Origin: Cycloclasticus sp.
Lineage (GTDB): Bacteria; Pseudomonadota; Gammaproteobacteria; Methylococcales; Cycloclasticaceae
Reading direction: 5' to 3'
Length of the DNA stretch: 64,000 bases
Assembly: GCA_002700385.1 (NCBI GenBank)
Contig: PADC01000008.1
Coordinates: forward strand, 40,485-104,484
Made by a program: the position numbers and the translations under genes. This document shows positions 8,871 to 19,030 of the stretch, piece by piece. Every line of letters starts with the position of its first letter. Within the stretch, counting starts at the first letter, position 1. A model generated the notes under the pieces. That model made no database searches, had not been told where the DNA came from, and was given only the letters and a program-made list of their open reading frames with translations.

Positions 8871-8890
8871 CGGCCTGATCAGGCCGTTTT
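8871..8890. terminator. Palindromic hairpin at the end of the cus cluster
   Basis: The perfect palindrome CGGCCTGATCAGGCCG (8871-8886) is followed on the plus strand by TTTT and overlaps the stop codon of the 8879-9376 gene. The minus-strand side lacks a T-run, so for the upstream minus-strand operon it would be a weak terminator or a 3' mRNA-stability hairpin. Confidence 0.45.
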
Positions 8891-9376
8891 GGGAGGGTGA
8901 AAAATGCGTGAGGGGAGCCGTGCCAACAATGGTTCCGGCGCAGTATTGAACATGTCGCAGGCGGCATGATTCATAGTATTTTTAAAAAATGAACCGACCG
9001 CCCCAACTGTTCCCGAGGCTGAACAGGTTGACGCACAGTGACTGGCCGATAGACAGCCTGAGTCGCAATGACCGGCTAAGCACTTACCGCGGGGTTTGGG
9101 CGAATCGCTCTTGGCAATCTGATGACAGGGCATTGTCGAAGCAGTGAGGCTATGTCCGGCCGCCTGTTCACCACGGTCATTCGGGTTGAGAGAATCGGAA
9201 GTGGGCGCTGGGACTGGTCGCGTATGGTCCAGATCCAATATCGAGGCGATCGAGCCATGGTTGAGCGCGTTTGCCGGTATTGGAAGGTGAACCTGCATAT
9301 CCCTGGGCAATGCAGCCATCAGTGGTTGCGCAAGCAACCCCCAAATGACCAACATAATACCCAGATAATGAACCAT
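8879..9376 (-). CDS. Secreted Cys/His-rich CopL-like small protein, cus operon end
   Basis: This 165-aa protein has an N-terminal signal/anchor helix (YLGIMLVIWGLLAQPLMA). A Cys-rich block follows near residues 98-118 (GKCLAGHCDSGCLSASHC and on to a further Cys), then a tail ending SRIFHPPKTA. Small secreted Cys- and His-rich proteins with an F-x-PP tail are found at the edges of copper operons (CopL/DUF2946-like), and a second one, 16271-16642, opens this same cluster. The ATG at 9376 is preceded by AAGGGAG. A role in binding periplasmic copper or modulating expression is inferred. The family name is tentative. Confidence 0.6.
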   Translation of the reverse strand: MVHYLGIMLVIWGLLAQPLMAALPRDMQVHLPIPANALNHGSIASILDLDHTRPVPAPTSDSLNPNDRGEQAAGHSLTASTMPCHQIAKSDSPKPRGKCLAGHCDSGCLSASHCASTCSASGTVGAVGSFFKNTMNHAACDMFNTAPEPLLARLPSRIFHPPKTA

Positions 9377-9568
9377 ATCGGCTCCCTTTATTGACCGTTT
9401 TAATCTAGCAGATCTGATATCGCCAGTTCTTGACCTGAATCAAATGTTTGACACCGACGTGTTCCCCATCGGTTGCAGCTCCAGAAGCTACAGAGAGGCC
9501 AAGAATATAGGGTTAGAATTCAGAACGGCGCACCCAAACTTTATAATCGGGTACGCCAGGTCCATAGC

Positions 9569-12500
9569 TTAAGTTCCGTCTTTACCCTTACTCTGCTTCC
9601 AAAGCAGATAAACCGCCGGCAATACCAGCAAAGTCAACACCACGGCACTCAGCATTCCACCCACCATAGGCGCCGCAATCCGACTCATGACTTCCGAACC
9701 GGTACCCGTGCCGTACATAATAGGTAACAGCCCCACGATAATCGCCGCTGCAGTCATCATCACGGGTCTTACCCTTAGGCCGGCACCGTGCAACACCGCG
9801 TGGCGCAATGTTTCCTTTCGCGGTTCAACACCTTTCTGCTCACACTCTTCCAGCATATGGCGATAAGCCTGATTGAGGTACACCAGCATGATGACCCCGA
9901 TTTCTACTGCCACACCTGCCAGCGCAATAAAGCCCACGCCAACAGCGACAGAGAAGTTGTAGCCGAGCACGTACATCAGCCAGATCGAGCCCACCATGGC
10001 TAGCGGCAGAGTGCCCATGATGATCGCGACCTCGGCAAAGTTGCGAAAATTGAAATAGAGCAGCACGATGATAATGGCCAGCGTCAGCGGCACCACATAG
10101 GTGAGTTTTTCCTTGGCTCTCAGCATGTATTCGTACTGCCCCGACCAGTTCAGGGAGTAGCCTGCTGGTAGCTCGACCTGATCGGCCACCACGGCCATGG
10201 CATTTTTTACATAACTGCCAATATCCACGCCATCGATATCAACAAAGGTCCAGCCGTTGAGGCGGGCATTCTCGCTCTTGATGGCCGGGGGGCCGTCTTC
10301 CACATAAACACGAGCGACATCCCCCAATGCAATGCGCTGGCCACTGGTTGTTACAATGGGCAGCAAGGCCAGTTGTTCCGGCGAATTACGATAGTCCTGC
10401 GGATAACGCAGATTGACGGGATAACGCTCCAACCCTTCGATTGTCTGCGCGACGTTCATGCCGCCGATAGCAGTGGCCACCACCTGCTGCACGTCAGCGA
10501 TATTGAGACCATAACGCGCTGCTTTTTCCCGCTGAATATCCACCTTGATATAACGGCCACCCGCTACTCGCTCGGAATATACTGAGGCGGTGCCAGGTAC
10601 ATCTTTGAGCACCTGTTCCAGACGCTTGCCGATTTTTTCGATTTCCCTCAGATCAGGGCCAGCCACCTTGATGCCTACCGGGGTTTTAATACCCGTGGCC
10701 AGCATGTCGATACGGGTTTTGATCGGCATCACCCATGCATTGGTCAGTCCAGGAAATTTCACCAGAGCGTCCAGTTCTTTTTTCAGCGATTCCGTAGTCA
10801 TGCCATCGCGCCACTCCTCTCTCGGTTTCAACTGGACAAAGGTTTCAATCATGGTCAGGGGCGCTGGGTCAGTGGCGGTTTCTGCCCGACCGATTTTGCC
10901 GAATACACTTTTCACTTCGGGCACCGTGGCAATCAACTTGTCGGTCTGTTGCAGGATCTCCCGTGCTTTACCTATGGACAGCCCCGGATAGGTGGTGGGC
11001 ATATACATCAAATCGCCCTCATCCAAGGGGGGGATAAATTCGCTACCTATCTGGCTGACTGGCCAAAACCCGATAACCGTAATCACCAGGGCTAACACGA
11101 GCGTGGATTTAGGGTAATTGAGCACGGCTTTAAGCGCAGGCATATACACGCCAATCAACGCGCGATTGAGTGGGTTTTTGTGCTCGGGCAATACTTTGCC
11201 ACGAATAAAATAGCCCATCAGCACGGGCACCAGCGTTACCGCTAATGCAGCGCTCGCGGCCATGGCATAGGTTTTGGTGAATGCCAGTGGCGAGAACATA
11301 CGGCCTTCCTGCGCCTCCAGGGTAAACACCGGCACAAAACTCACGGTAATGATCAGCAGGCTGAAAAATAGCGCCGGCCCCACCTCGGCGGCAGATTCCG
11401 CGACTACCTGCCAGCGATTTTCGTTGGTCAGTGGTGTTCGCTCCATATGCTTGTGCATGTTCTCTATCATGACGATGGCGCCGTCGATCATGGCGCCGAT
11501 GGCAATGGCAATCCCGCCCAACGACATGATATTGGCGTTGAGTCCTTGCGCATGCATGACGATAAATGCGGCAAGAATACCCACTGGTAAACTGACAATT
11601 GCCACCAGACTGGAACGAACATGGAACAGGAACACCATGCAGACCAGAGCCACGACAATGAACTCTTCCAGCAACTTGTGCCACAGGTTTTCCACGGCGC
11701 GCTCAATCAGGCCGGAACGATCATAGACCGTCACGACTTCCACACCCTCTGGCAACCCGGCTTTAAGCGTTTCCAGCTTGGCTTTGACGCCAGCAATGGT
11801 TTTTTGCGCATTCTCGCCAAAACGCATGACCACAATGCCGCCTACTGTTTCACCTTCGCCATTGAGTTCGGCAATGCCCCGGCGCATCTGCGGCCCGACG
11901 TCGATGTCCGCCACATCTTTTAACAGTATGGGAGTGCCGTTGACGTTCAGGCCCAAAGGGATATTGGCCAGATCATCACGCCCCTGGATGTAGCCCGATG
12001 CGCGCACCATATATTCCGCCTCGGCCATTTCCACCACCGACGCCCCGACCTCCTGGTTACCCCGCTGGATCGCCATTTGGATATGGGACAGCGGGATGTT
12101 GAAGGCCCGTAACTTATCCGGGTGAACCCTGACCTGATATTGCTTCACCATGCCACCCAAGGCGGAAACTTCCGACACGCCGGGAACCGTTTGCAGCTCG
12201 TATTTCAAGAACCAGTCCTGCAGGCTGCGCAGCTGGCTGAGATCGTGCTGACCGGTGCGGTCCACTAGCGCGTAGAGGTAGACCCAACCCACACCAGTCG
12301 CATCCGGTCCCAATTGTGGTCTGGCACTGGGTGGCAGCGTCGGTGCCACCTGCGACAGGTATTCCAACACCCGCGAGCGGGCCCAGTAAGCATCGGTATC
12401 TTCATCAAAAATGACATAGACATAGGAGTCGCCAAAAAACGAGTAGCCGCGTACGGTGACCGCACCCGGTACTGACAACATGGCAGTAGTCAGCGGATAG

Positions 12501-12697
12501 GTGACCTGATCTTCCACCACCTGCGGCGCCTGCCCCGGATAACTGGTTTTGATAATCACCTGCACGTCCGACAAATCGGGAATAGCATCTACCGGTGTAT
12601 TTTTAAGGGACCAGCCACCAATTCCCACCAACATCAAAGTGGCCAGCAGCACAAAAAAACGGTTATGAACGGACCAGCGAATAATGGATTCAATCAT
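9569..12697 (-). CDS. cusA: CusA-type heavy-metal RND efflux pump
   Basis: This 1042-aa inner-membrane RND transporter of the heavy-metal (HME) branch has TM1 near residues 13-30, a large periplasmic loop, and the proton-relay helix [14 protein letters not shown] in the first half. The second loop is followed by TM8-12 ([17 protein letters not shown]). The N-terminus ([15 protein letters not shown]) and [17 protein letters not shown] are typical of CusA/SilA rather than CzcA. It is driven by protons and pushes Cu(I)/Ag(I) from the periplasm and inner membrane through the adaptor to the outer membrane. It starts three bases after the adaptor gene, so it is translated in the same operon. Length and motifs are intact. 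Confidence 0.93.
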   Translation of the reverse strand: MIESIIRWSVHNRFFVLLATLMLVGIGGWSLKNTPVDAIPDLSDVQVIIKTSYPGQAPQVVEDQVTYPLTTAMLSVPGAVTVRGYSFFGDSYVYVIFDEDTDAYWARSRVLEYLSQVAPTLPPSARPQLGPDATGVGWVYLYALVDRTGQHDLSQLRSLQDWFLKYELQTVPGVSEVSALGGMVKQYQVRVHPDKLRAFNIPLSHIQMAIQRGNQEVGASVVEMAEAEYMVRASGYIQGRDDLANIPLGLNVNGTPILLKDVADIDVGPQMRRGIAELNGEGETVGGIVVMRFGENAQKTIAGVKAKLETLKAGLPEGVEVVTVYDRSGLIERAVENLWHKLLEEFIVVALVCMVFLFHVRSSLVAIVSLPVGILAAFIVMHAQGLNANIMSLGGIAIAIGAMIDGAIVMIENMHKHMERTPLTNENRWQVVAESAAEVGPALFFSLLIITVSFVPVFTLEAQEGRMFSPLAFTKTYAMAASAALAVTLVPVLMGYFIRGKVLPEHKNPLNRALIGVYMPALKAVLNYPKSTLVLALVITVIGFWPVSQIGSEFIPPLDEGDLMYMPTTYPGLSIGKAREILQQTDKLIATVPEVKSVFGKIGRAETATDPAPLTMIETFVQLKPREEWRDGMTTESLKKELDALVKFPGLTNAWVMPIKTRIDMLATGIKTPVGIKVAGPDLREIEKIGKRLEQVLKDVPGTASVYSERVAGGRYIKVDIQREKAARYGLNIADVQQVVATAIGGMNVAQTIEGLERYPVNLRYPQDYRNSPEQLALLPIVTTSGQRIALGDVARVYVEDGPPAIKSENARLNGWTFVDIDGVDIGSYVKNAMAVVADQVELPAGYSLNWSGQYEYMLRAKEKLTYVVPLTLAIIIVLLYFNFRNFAEVAIIMGTLPLAMVGSIWLMYVLGYNFSVAVGVGFIALAGVAVEIGVIMLVYLNQAYRHMLEECEQKGVEPRKETLRHAVLHGAGLRVRPVMMTAAAIIVGLLPIMYGTGTGSEVMSRIAAPMVGGMLSAVVLTLLVLPAVYLLWKQSKGKDGT

Positions 12698-12700
12698 GCT

Positions 12701-14287
12701 TTACTCCCCGTCACCTGAGTGCTGTTGCTGATTGGAGTGATCCATCTCACCGTGATTCATCTGACTATGATCCACTTTCTCTTCGTCCTCCGAAGATATG
12801 TCCTCCTCACTCTCGCCATGCATAATATGTGTGCCAGTCATTTCATACTGCCCGTTATCGAGCTTGGTAATTTCCATGTGCAGCTGAGTACCGAGTGTTA
12901 ACGCCTCAAAATTAACTTTTGGATTAACCTGAAAATCCATGGTCATTTCTGGCCATTCCCAAGCATCAATCGCTTCATGCTTGACTGTCACCATTCGATG
13001 ATTCGGCATCACGCTCTTGATCGTGGCGGCAACCCAAACTGAGCTAGGCTGATCTTCGCCGTGGTGCATCCGCTTAAAGTCTGAGGTTTTGCTGGATTCG
13101 GAATCAATCAGGAACTGGGCAGACGTAACAATGCGCTCACCGTCTTTTAAACCAGAAAGGATTTCCACCTTATCTTCACCAATTCTGCCTACCTTCACTG
13201 CGATGGACTTAAAACGCCCTTCACCTTTTGCCAATACCACTCTTGATTGGCTACCGGTACGAATCAGTGCTTCACGGGGAATGAGTAACGTCTCCCGCGA
13301 GGGCTTGGTAACTATTGTCATTTGCGCAAACATGCCCGGCCTCAGGAATCTATCCGAGCTGTCAAAATGCACCCTCACCTGAGCGGTACGCGTTTTGGCG
13401 TTCAGAGAGGGGTAAATATAATCAACATTTCCTTTCCACTCGCGACCGGGTAAATAATCCAGTCGCATGCGCACTGCATCACCCACTTGCACACTGGCCG
13501 CCTGCCGTTCAAATATTTCACCAATCACCCAGATATGCTCCAGTTGGCCTATGGCCATCATCTCCATACCCGGCTTAACAAACATCCCTTCCCGAGTGTT
13601 CAGATTATCCAATACCCCAGATTGAGGTGCGGTGATGGTAATGGTCTGACTAACCTTGCCGGATTTTTTTAGGCGATTGATTTCTGAATGAGGCACTTGC
13701 AAGGCCGATAGCCGCTCCATGGCAGCCGTGATTAGTGTTGGATTATTTCGTTTTAATGCCAGCAACAGTTCTTCCTGGGCATTGACCAAAGTCGGCGAAT
13801 ACAACGCATACAGCGGCTCACCCTGTATAACCGGATCACCCGCAGCTTTGACATGGAGCTTTTCGATCCAACCCTCCACCCGTGGATGAATGTGAACAAG
13901 GCGATCTTCATCGTATTGCACATAACCCACTGTACTGATGGTTAGATCCAAACGCCCCCGAGTGACAGGGGCTGTACGTACCCCCAGATTGTTAACTACA
14001 TCCGGAGAGATGGTGACGGTACCTACTTCCTCGTCACCCCCCATTTGTTCGTAAACCGGAATCAGATCCATACCCATGGGAGATTTTCCCGGTTCATCCC
14101 GTTTGTAATTAGGGTCCATTGGCGCAACCCAGTAGAGGGGTTCTTTGCTGCCCTCCGCTTCGCTGGTAGCGCGCTTTTCTTCGATGCGCCACAGGGCCGA
14201 ATAGTGGGCAAGCGTTGCAGTAACAATCAGTAACGCAATGGTGATGAAGAATGATTTATTCAGTGGAATTTTCATGGGAGATGTCAT
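12701..14287 (-). CDS. cusB: CusB-type periplasmic adaptor with C-terminal CusF-like domain
   Basis: This is a 528-aa membrane-fusion protein. After an N-terminal anchor comes a heavy-metal-binding segment (YWVAPMDPNYKRDEPG and SPMGMDLIPVY, about residues 47-75), then barrel-sandwich and hairpin domains (VHIHPRVEGWIEKLHVKAAG). At about 420-500 is a CusF-like OB domain with the WPEMTMDF motif that gives Trp and Met ligands to Cu(I), and the tail is Met/His-rich (HSQMNHGEMDHS). CusF is a separate protein in E. coli, so this is an adaptor-chaperone fusion. The start codon overlaps the cusC stop as ATGA, which implies coupling; an ATG four codons later is possible. It links CusA with CusC. Confidence 0.9.
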   Translation of the reverse strand: MTSPMKIPLNKSFFITIALLIVTATLAHYSALWRIEEKRATSEAEGSKEPLYWVAPMDPNYKRDEPGKSPMGMDLIPVYEQMGGDEEVGTVTISPDVVNNLGVRTAPVTRGRLDLTISTVGYVQYDEDRLVHIHPRVEGWIEKLHVKAAGDPVIQGEPLYALYSPTLVNAQEELLLALKRNNPTLITAAMERLSALQVPHSEINRLKKSGKVSQTITITAPQSGVLDNLNTREGMFVKPGMEMMAIGQLEHIWVIGEIFERQAASVQVGDAVRMRLDYLPGREWKGNVDYIYPSLNAKTRTAQVRVHFDSSDRFLRPGMFAQMTIVTKPSRETLLIPREALIRTGSQSRVVLAKGEGRFKSIAVKVGRIGEDKVEILSGLKDGERIVTSAQFLIDSESSKTSDFKRMHHGEDQPSSVWVAATIKSVMPNHRMVTVKHEAIDAWEWPEMTMDFQVNPKVNFEALTLGTQLHMEITKLDNGQYEMTGTHIMHGESEEDISSEDEEKVDHSQMNHGEMDHSNQQQHSGDGE

Positions 14288-15606
14288 TGGGTTAATCCTT
14301 CCGCATTGCCGTCGTTGGCTGCGGTTAAAAAGTAGTTCAGCTCGGCAATCGTTTTCAGCCTATCAATCCTGATGTTTAAAAAGTCAATCTTGGCGTTTAG
14401 TTCCGCGATGCGGGCTCGCACAGCTTCAGCAAAATCACCGTCGTCATTGTTATAGGCAGCCAAGGCTGCTTCTGCCTGTTCTGACATCTGCGGCAATAAC
14501 TGCTGCCCATAGAGTGCACGGCGCTCATTCAGGCGCTGTAGCTGGACGATAGCCGTATCGAGTCCCGCCATCAGTTGCCGCGCCATAAGCAGCTTGTCAG
14601 TTTTGAGCGCCTCAGCCCTGGAGTTGGCCGCACTGACTTCTTTATCCTGTCGATTACCCGTGAAAAGTGGTAAGTCAAACGTCACGCCAACGGAAAACAA
14701 ATCGGCACGATCACGACCTAATGGATCGTCGTCCCGGTAACCATACTGTGCCGAGAGGCCCCACTCGGGTTTGTATTTCTGACGCGCCAGTTCGACACCG
14801 GTCTGCATCGAGTTGATGCGTTGGTCAAAAGCCTGCAGAACAGGGTGCTGATTGATCCAGTTATAGCGCTGCCGATCACCACCTGATGTATTAAGTAAGC
14901 TCATCTCGTGAAAACCAAGTGCAGAAGGCTCCTGGTCAGGTGATACTTGCCTGACCGGAATGTGGGCTTGTGCACCAATCCACTCAGAAAGGCGCTGCTG
15001 GGCGGATTCTAATTGCTGGTGTAACACCGTCAGGCGATCATCGAGCCGAGTCAGCTCCAACTGGGCACGGATAATATCCTGCTGCCGTGCGCGCCCCAGT
15101 GCCGATGAATAACTGGCTCGCGTTGCGTCTACCAAATGTTCGAATAACGAACGGTCCCCTTCAATTAAGCGAATGCTCTCCTGGGCCTTGAACGCGTCCA
15201 GCCACAACTTGGCTACACTCGCGGTCACCTTGGCTTGACGATCCTGCCGAAGCAGTGGCTCCTGTGCCGCCAGCTCCTGCTTTTGGCGACTTGACAGTGC
15301 CAGACTATCGCCTCGCGGAAACATTTGACTGACACCCACAGTGAGCTGGGTCATAGCTTCCTGATTAATATCAAAAGTATCTGTTGGAAAATTTGCAGCC
15401 ATCAGGCTGATCTTGGGGTCTGGTAGAGTGGAAGCAGATATCGATTCGTTATTTAAAGCATCTTCCCGGTAACGACTCCCGTTGAGCCATGGGTCCAACG
15501 CAACGGCCTGAGAAATGGCTGACTCCAGCGTCAATTCCGGCCCGGATTCCTGTGCGAAAACGATGGTTGCGCTACAAATCAAACAAAGTGCAGTCAACGT
15601 TTTCAT
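14284..15606 (-). CDS. cusC: CusC/TolC-type outer-membrane efflux channel
   Basis: This is a 440-aa outer-membrane factor with a Sec signal (MKTLTALCLICSATIVFAQE) and two repeats of long coiled helices as in TolC (e.g. LWLDAFKAQESIRLIEGDRS and the LARQKYKPEWGLSAQYGY strand between them). There is no lipobox Cys, so it is not lipid-anchored like E. coli CusC. It forms the exit duct for CusA/CusB. Its ATG overlaps the stop of the DUF411 gene and its stop overlaps the cusB start, so the whole run is translationally coupled. Assignment to the copper pump rests on synteny. Confidence 0.88.
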   Translation of the reverse strand: MKTLTALCLICSATIVFAQESGPELTLESAISQAVALDPWLNGSRYREDALNNESISASTLPDPKISLMAANFPTDTFDINQEAMTQLTVGVSQMFPRGDSLALSSRQKQELAAQEPLLRQDRQAKVTASVAKLWLDAFKAQESIRLIEGDRSLFEHLVDATRASYSSALGRARQQDIIRAQLELTRLDDRLTVLHQQLESAQQRLSEWIGAQAHIPVRQVSPDQEPSALGFHEMSLLNTSGGDRQRYNWINQHPVLQAFDQRINSMQTGVELARQKYKPEWGLSAQYGYRDDDPLGRDRADLFSVGVTFDLPLFTGNRQDKEVSAANSRAEALKTDKLLMARQLMAGLDTAIVQLQRLNERRALYGQQLLPQMSEQAEAALAAYNNDDGDFAEAVRARIAELNAKIDFLNIRIDRLKTIAELNYFLTAANDGNAEGLTQ

Positions 15607-16157
15607 GGGTGCTCCCCGCTTGAGCTGTCTCCGACACCAGGCAATCCACTTTGCGCATTTGCCATATGAATATAAACTTCGCTGCTGCCATCCGTCATTA
15701 GTAGCAACACATCGTAGGGATCGAAGCGATCACCCACCTCCATACCGGGGCTACCCACAGGCATACTAGGCACAGCCAAACCAATGGCATTTTTAGGGGG
15801 ATCGGCAAGAAACTGCTGGATGATTTGACCAGGGATATGGCCTTCAAATACATAACCATCACTTGAGACAGCGGTATGGCAGGACTGATAACGGGGTTCT
15901 ATGCCTTTATCAGATTTTATCTTGTTCAGATTCGCGGGGTGATGCACTTCGGATTCAAAGCCGAAATCCTCAATATGCGAGATCCATTTTTTACAGCAAC
16001 CGCAAGTTCGACTTTTATAGACATCCAGCGAGACTATTTCGCTGGCAATTGAACTCGATGCAGTGGTTAAACTTTCCTTATCGGAACACGCAACAACACT
16101 CATCAGTAACAGCGTGGTGGTGGCAAACCACCCCAAACTTCTAACAACCCATTTCAT
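15603..16157 (-). CDS. DUF411 metal-binding lipoprotein
   Basis: This 184-aa protein starts with a lipoprotein signal (LLLMSVVACSDKES, Cys of VAC being the lipidation site) followed by a DUF411 domain. Within it, KSRTCGCCKKWISHIEDFGF supplies a thioredoxin-like CGCC, and YQSCHTAV and GHIPGQII follow as in other family members. DUF411 proteins are common in copper and silver operons (sometimes named CopG) and bind Cu(I) through the Cys cluster. The start at 16157 has GGGAGTT upstream; an earlier in-frame start would bury the signal. It is the second gene of the cus operon. Confidence 0.85.
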   Translation of the reverse strand: MKWVVRSLGWFATTTLLLMSVVACSDKESLTTASSSIASEIVSLDVYKSRTCGCCKKWISHIEDFGFESEVHHPANLNKIKSDKGIEPRYQSCHTAVSSDGYVFEGHIPGQIIQQFLADPPKNAIGLAVPSMPVGSPGMEVGDRFDPYDVLLLMTDGSSEVYIHMANAQSGLPGVGDSSSGEHP

Positions 16158-16270
16158 GGTAACTCCCACAGAGCACAAGGCCTTTTCAGACTTTCTATTC
16201 GGGAGTTTGGTGACTCCCGCCAACAACTATCGAGCAAGAAGCGCCGAATTTCAGGCGCACTTACCCTGTA

Positions 16271-16642
16271 TTAGCGGGAAATGGGAGGGCGAAAGAGGGA
16301 GACAGCCAGTTGAAAGTCCGCAGACTCGTCATAGTGACCAGTTATCGATTTAAGACTAGAAGAAAAAATGGACTGGCATGCAGGCAATGCTACTGAGGAG
16401 CACCCACCCAAACTGCAATCGCAATCAGGACAGCAATCGGCGGTAGCCGCACCATCTAACGAGAACGCATTTGAGCCCATATGCTGAGAGTGATCCATCA
16501 TACCCGAATCCATCATCTGCTCCTGAGCTTGCAAAGGGGCAGACAGGCTTTGGCAAGACATGCTCGTAGACGCAACGACCTGACCGATGAATGCCATCAT
16601 CAGTAGCGCAACGATCAACTGTCTGTATTTTACTGTCCGCAT
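16271..16642 (-). CDS. CopL-like secreted Cys-rich copper protein, first gene of cus operon
   Basis: This 123-aa protein has a signal peptide (LIVALLMMAFIGQVVAS), a Met/His block (MMDSGMMDHSQHMGS) and a dense Cys cluster (DCCPDCDCSLGGCSS). The C-terminus is VSLFRPPISR, echoing the FHPP tail of the protein that closes the operon. Such proteins head copper operons as CopL-like metal sensors or buffers, and in some species they are needed for induction. The start at 16642 follows a region with a plausible promoter (TTGAAC-16-TACTCT on the minus strand near 16690-16720, weak). Family name is by resemblance only. Confidence 0.65.
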   Translation of the reverse strand: MRTVKYRQLIVALLMMAFIGQVVASTSMSCQSLSAPLQAQEQMMDSGMMDHSQHMGSNAFSLDGAATADCCPDCDCSLGGCSSVALPACQSIFSSSLKSITGHYDESADFQLAVSLFRPPISR

Positions 16643-16770
16643 GATTCGGTTTATTGCAAGTAGTGGGTCAATTTAGCTTCAGCTTTCATAGAGTACATCG
16701 TGGTTAGAATAGTTCAATTATTTTACTTCCGCAAGGGCTTGCCACGCCTTATCACAAGACACCTGACCTC

Positions 16771-16796
16771 AAAAACAGTCCTAACCAACTGTTTTT
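16771..16796. terminator. Bidirectional terminator between cus operon and ICE gene
   Basis: AAAAACAGT (16771-16779) and ACTGTTTTT (16788-16796) form a 9-bp stem with an 8-base loop and a T-run on either strand. It lies just downstream of the 16856-17803 gene and would stop its transcript before the copper promoter. Confidence 0.75.
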
Positions 16797-16855
16797 ATAT
16801 GATTTAATCCAAATATGCGCTGATCACATTTTGATCACCCTTCAGCTTCATCAGT

Positions 16856-17803
16856 CTATTCCGCACTGGGCAGTTTATAGCTATTACGTGCGTCCTTATC
16901 AATCAGTCCTGCCAAATACAGGTGCATCAGTACTTGTCTGATTGCATCCATATCAAGCTCATATTGCGCTGCCTTGATCTTCCGAATAACTGGCTGTATT
17001 TGGCCTCGAATAATGTCGTTAGAAAGATTGACTATCTTTTCTCGCTGCACAGAGTCATCGACAGATGCTTCCGGCTTGATAGCATCGGCCGTCGCTTTAT
17101 CAGAACACAAAGCTTCGCGCCGCATCGAATTTGCTAAACTAATGGCACCTAATGTAATGACTTCCAACAACAACGCCAGTAGTCCATAGCCGAAGTTTCT
17201 AACGGTTTCTATACTCACACCAAAAATCCGCCCCAAGACCGCAAAAAAGCGTGTTATTGGCACTTCATTCAACGCCGTATTCTTGCCTGCATTTGAAGAT
17301 AGCTCCATCAGCCTTACCAGTGAACCTTTTAGTTCACGTATTCTCTCAGCGTTTTTTTCCCCTTCGACCCACTGTCGATGAAACTCACTATTGAGGCGTT
17401 TCTCCAGCAAACGCTCATGGTGGTTTATCTCCTGTCTAATCGCATCAGCCCTCTCTTGCAATACCCTATATTCCATGGATTCTAAGCGGGAGTTGTTAAT
17501 AGCGACGAATTCTGCGGAAAGGAAAAATGCGCAACTAGCCAACAACGAAAATCCTGTAAGGATCAAAGCCATAACCCCATAACAATAACTACGCTTCCTT
17601 TCGGACCAAAATAAATATTTACCAAAATCGATACAACATCCGATCAGGATAAACAAACCCGCTGCCAGTAGATTTTTACTTAGCCCATTCCCATTCATGA
17701 AATCACTGGATGACACGGCCGACAGAGAAAGAGCAAACAGACTCGTCAGAATCATGCTGACGAGGCAAAAAATAATTTTAGTGATTTGAATTAGACGGTG
17801 CAT
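16856..17803 (-). CDS. Four-helix membrane protein with coiled coil, ICE accessory
   Basis: I do not recognise this family. It is about 315 aa with four hydrophobic segments (IIFCLVSMILTSLFALSL, LLAAGLFILIGCCIDF, VMALILTGFSLLASCAFFL and YGLLALLLEVITLGAISLA). Between the third and fourth is a charged helical stretch (VLQERADAIRQEINHHERLL) likely to form a coiled coil. The C-terminal ~90 residues are cytosolic and helical (VIRKIKAAQYELDMDAIRQV), perhaps a winged helix. The start could be ATG 17803 or ATG 17848; neither has a strong ribosome site. It lies alone on the minus strand, isolated by a terminator from the copper genes. Confidence 0.55.
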   Translation of the reverse strand: MHRLIQITKIIFCLVSMILTSLFALSLSAVSSSDFMNGNGLSKNLLAAGLFILIGCCIDFGKYLFWSERKRSYCYGVMALILTGFSLLASCAFFLSAEFVAINNSRLESMEYRVLQERADAIRQEINHHERLLEKRLNSEFHRQWVEGEKNAERIRELKGSLVRLMELSSNAGKNTALNEVPITRFFAVLGRIFGVSIETVRNFGYGLLALLLEVITLGAISLANSMRREALCSDKATADAIKPEASVDDSVQREKIVNLSNDIIRGQIQPVIRKIKAAQYELDMDAIRQVLMHLYLAGLIDKDARNSYKLPSAE

Positions 17804-17848
17804 AGGAGAGGAACCACCACAAAGTAATGTAGCCCTAATGCTGGTCAT

Positions 17849-18176
17849 AGCCGCTTATAACAGCAATCGAATAACTATCGGGCCATCAATAAACTTTCCA
17901 TCTAACGCTATTAATCAGGTCTCAATTGTTAACAACTTAACTCAGCGACAATTACAGATGTGAACTGGATCACACAATTTTTGGCAAGCCAGGTGCCAAC
18001 ACATAAAACCCCGCTCTGTTGAGACGTCACGGGCAATACTTTCTTGTTGTTATGAAAAGTTTCTCAACGTTATTTTTCCTCATTGTCAATAGTATGGAAC
18101 CACAATCAACAACAAAGGACAGAGTGACTGTCAAGGAACGATGGTGTTACTGCTTATGGGAAATTTTGAGGATAAA
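17849..18176. other. Divergent intergenic region
   Basis: About 330 bases between two divergent genes. It holds A/T-rich stretches and a GTTAACAAC element (17931-17939) but no gene. The promoters of both flanking genes should be here; no hexamer pair stands out enough to call. Confidence 0.35.
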
Positions 18177-18692
18177 ATGTGCCGCTCTGCGGCCAAGACA
18201 TTGATGTCATCTCTTGAGTCTCTTCAGTCAATTCATTTCAAGACAAATACCCTACCGGACAATCTGATTACCTTGATGTCCAAACTCAATCTCACCGAGC
18301 AGAAATCTCTGGTACAAAGTGCACAGCATTATGTCGTTATCAATATCAACACATCCGCACTGGAACGCCAAATCAAAGAACTAGAAGATAAGCGAGAAGA
18401 AAAAGAGCTCGAAGATATCTACCTTCTACAAGGCGCACCACTCATACTGATGCGTCGGTTGTTTGGCATGCATGCTTCAGAGTTCTCCCGTCGCCGAAAT
18501 GTTCTTAACATTCGTGGAGTAGGTAGTGGCAGGCCACCTCTATGTGATGAAGAGTCCGATCATCTGGTCTGGAAGCTTTGGCAGCACCATAAACAACTGG
18601 AGGAACGTGAACGTTTTCTCAAGATAGCCGACGAAACCAGCCTGGATCTTCACCTTATATGGAGCGCTTTACGCGAGTATATTGATAACTGA
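18177..18692 (+). CDS. DUF2857 family ICE protein
   Basis: This is a 171-aa soluble protein of the DUF2857 type, found in ICEs of the PFGI-1/SPI-7-like group and thought to be a transcriptional regulator. The visible core is LQGAPLILMRRLFGMHASEFSRRR, followed by GRPPLCDEESDHLVWKLW, a helix-turn-helix-like pairing. ATG at 18177 is preferred because GAGG lies five bases upstream; an upstream ATG at 18141 also has AAGGA but at poor spacing. It is transcribed opposite to the transfer genes, towards two small exported or membrane proteins. Confidence 0.7.
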   Translation: MCRSAAKTLMSSLESLQSIHFKTNTLPDNLITLMSKLNLTEQKSLVQSAQHYVVININTSALERQIKELEDKREEKELEDIYLLQGAPLILMRRLFGMHASEFSRRRNVLNIRGVGSGRPPLCDEESDHLVWKLWQHHKQLEERERFLKIADETSLDLHLIWSALREYIDN

Positions 18693-18786
18693 CTGCCAAA
18701 ATGTGACCTCAGAACCTCATTTATCACACCATTTACAGTATAATTGTAGCTTCCTACATGGACTCCCCACTTAAGGAGAACAATGG

Positions 18787-19026
18787 ATGTTTACTCAAAG
18801 CTCATTCCGCATCTCATGTATCTTTGCCATGCTGCTTTTGTCCACGTCGGCAACAGCGGGGCAAAATTGGGAATATCTGGTAAAAACCTACCCCTTACTG
18901 GGTAATGACGGGGCACTAACCCAAACGCTGAATAAATTAGGTGAGCAGCAGTGGGAACTTGTGAATTGCGCCAAAGGCAGTGCAAAGCTTACTTGTATTT
19001 TTAAGCGCCCTGCAAAAGGTGCCTAA
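18787..19026 (+). CDS. Small exported protein with DUF4177-like fold
   Basis: This 79-aa protein has a signal peptide (ISCIFAMLLLSTSATAGQ) and a short mature part, WEYLVKTYPLL, LNKLGEQQWELVNC and IFKRP. That pattern is the strand-helix-strand of DUF4177-like proteins. The ATG at 18787 lies eight bases after AAGGAG. A second ATG four bases earlier opens a different, shorter frame with no signal peptide and is rejected. A -10-like TATAAT stands at 18739-18744. Function is unknown. Confidence 0.6.
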   Translation: MFTQSSFRISCIFAMLLLSTSATAGQNWEYLVKTYPLLGNDGALTQTLNKLGEQQWELVNCAKGSAKLTCIFKRPAKGA

Positions 19027-19030
19027 TCTG

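Noticed and set aside
11130-11684. Long alternative-frame ORFs within cusA, copA, czcA and traC
   Set aside because: They overlap real genes in full, have Arg/Ser/Cys-rich translations and no domains; shadows of the true frames.
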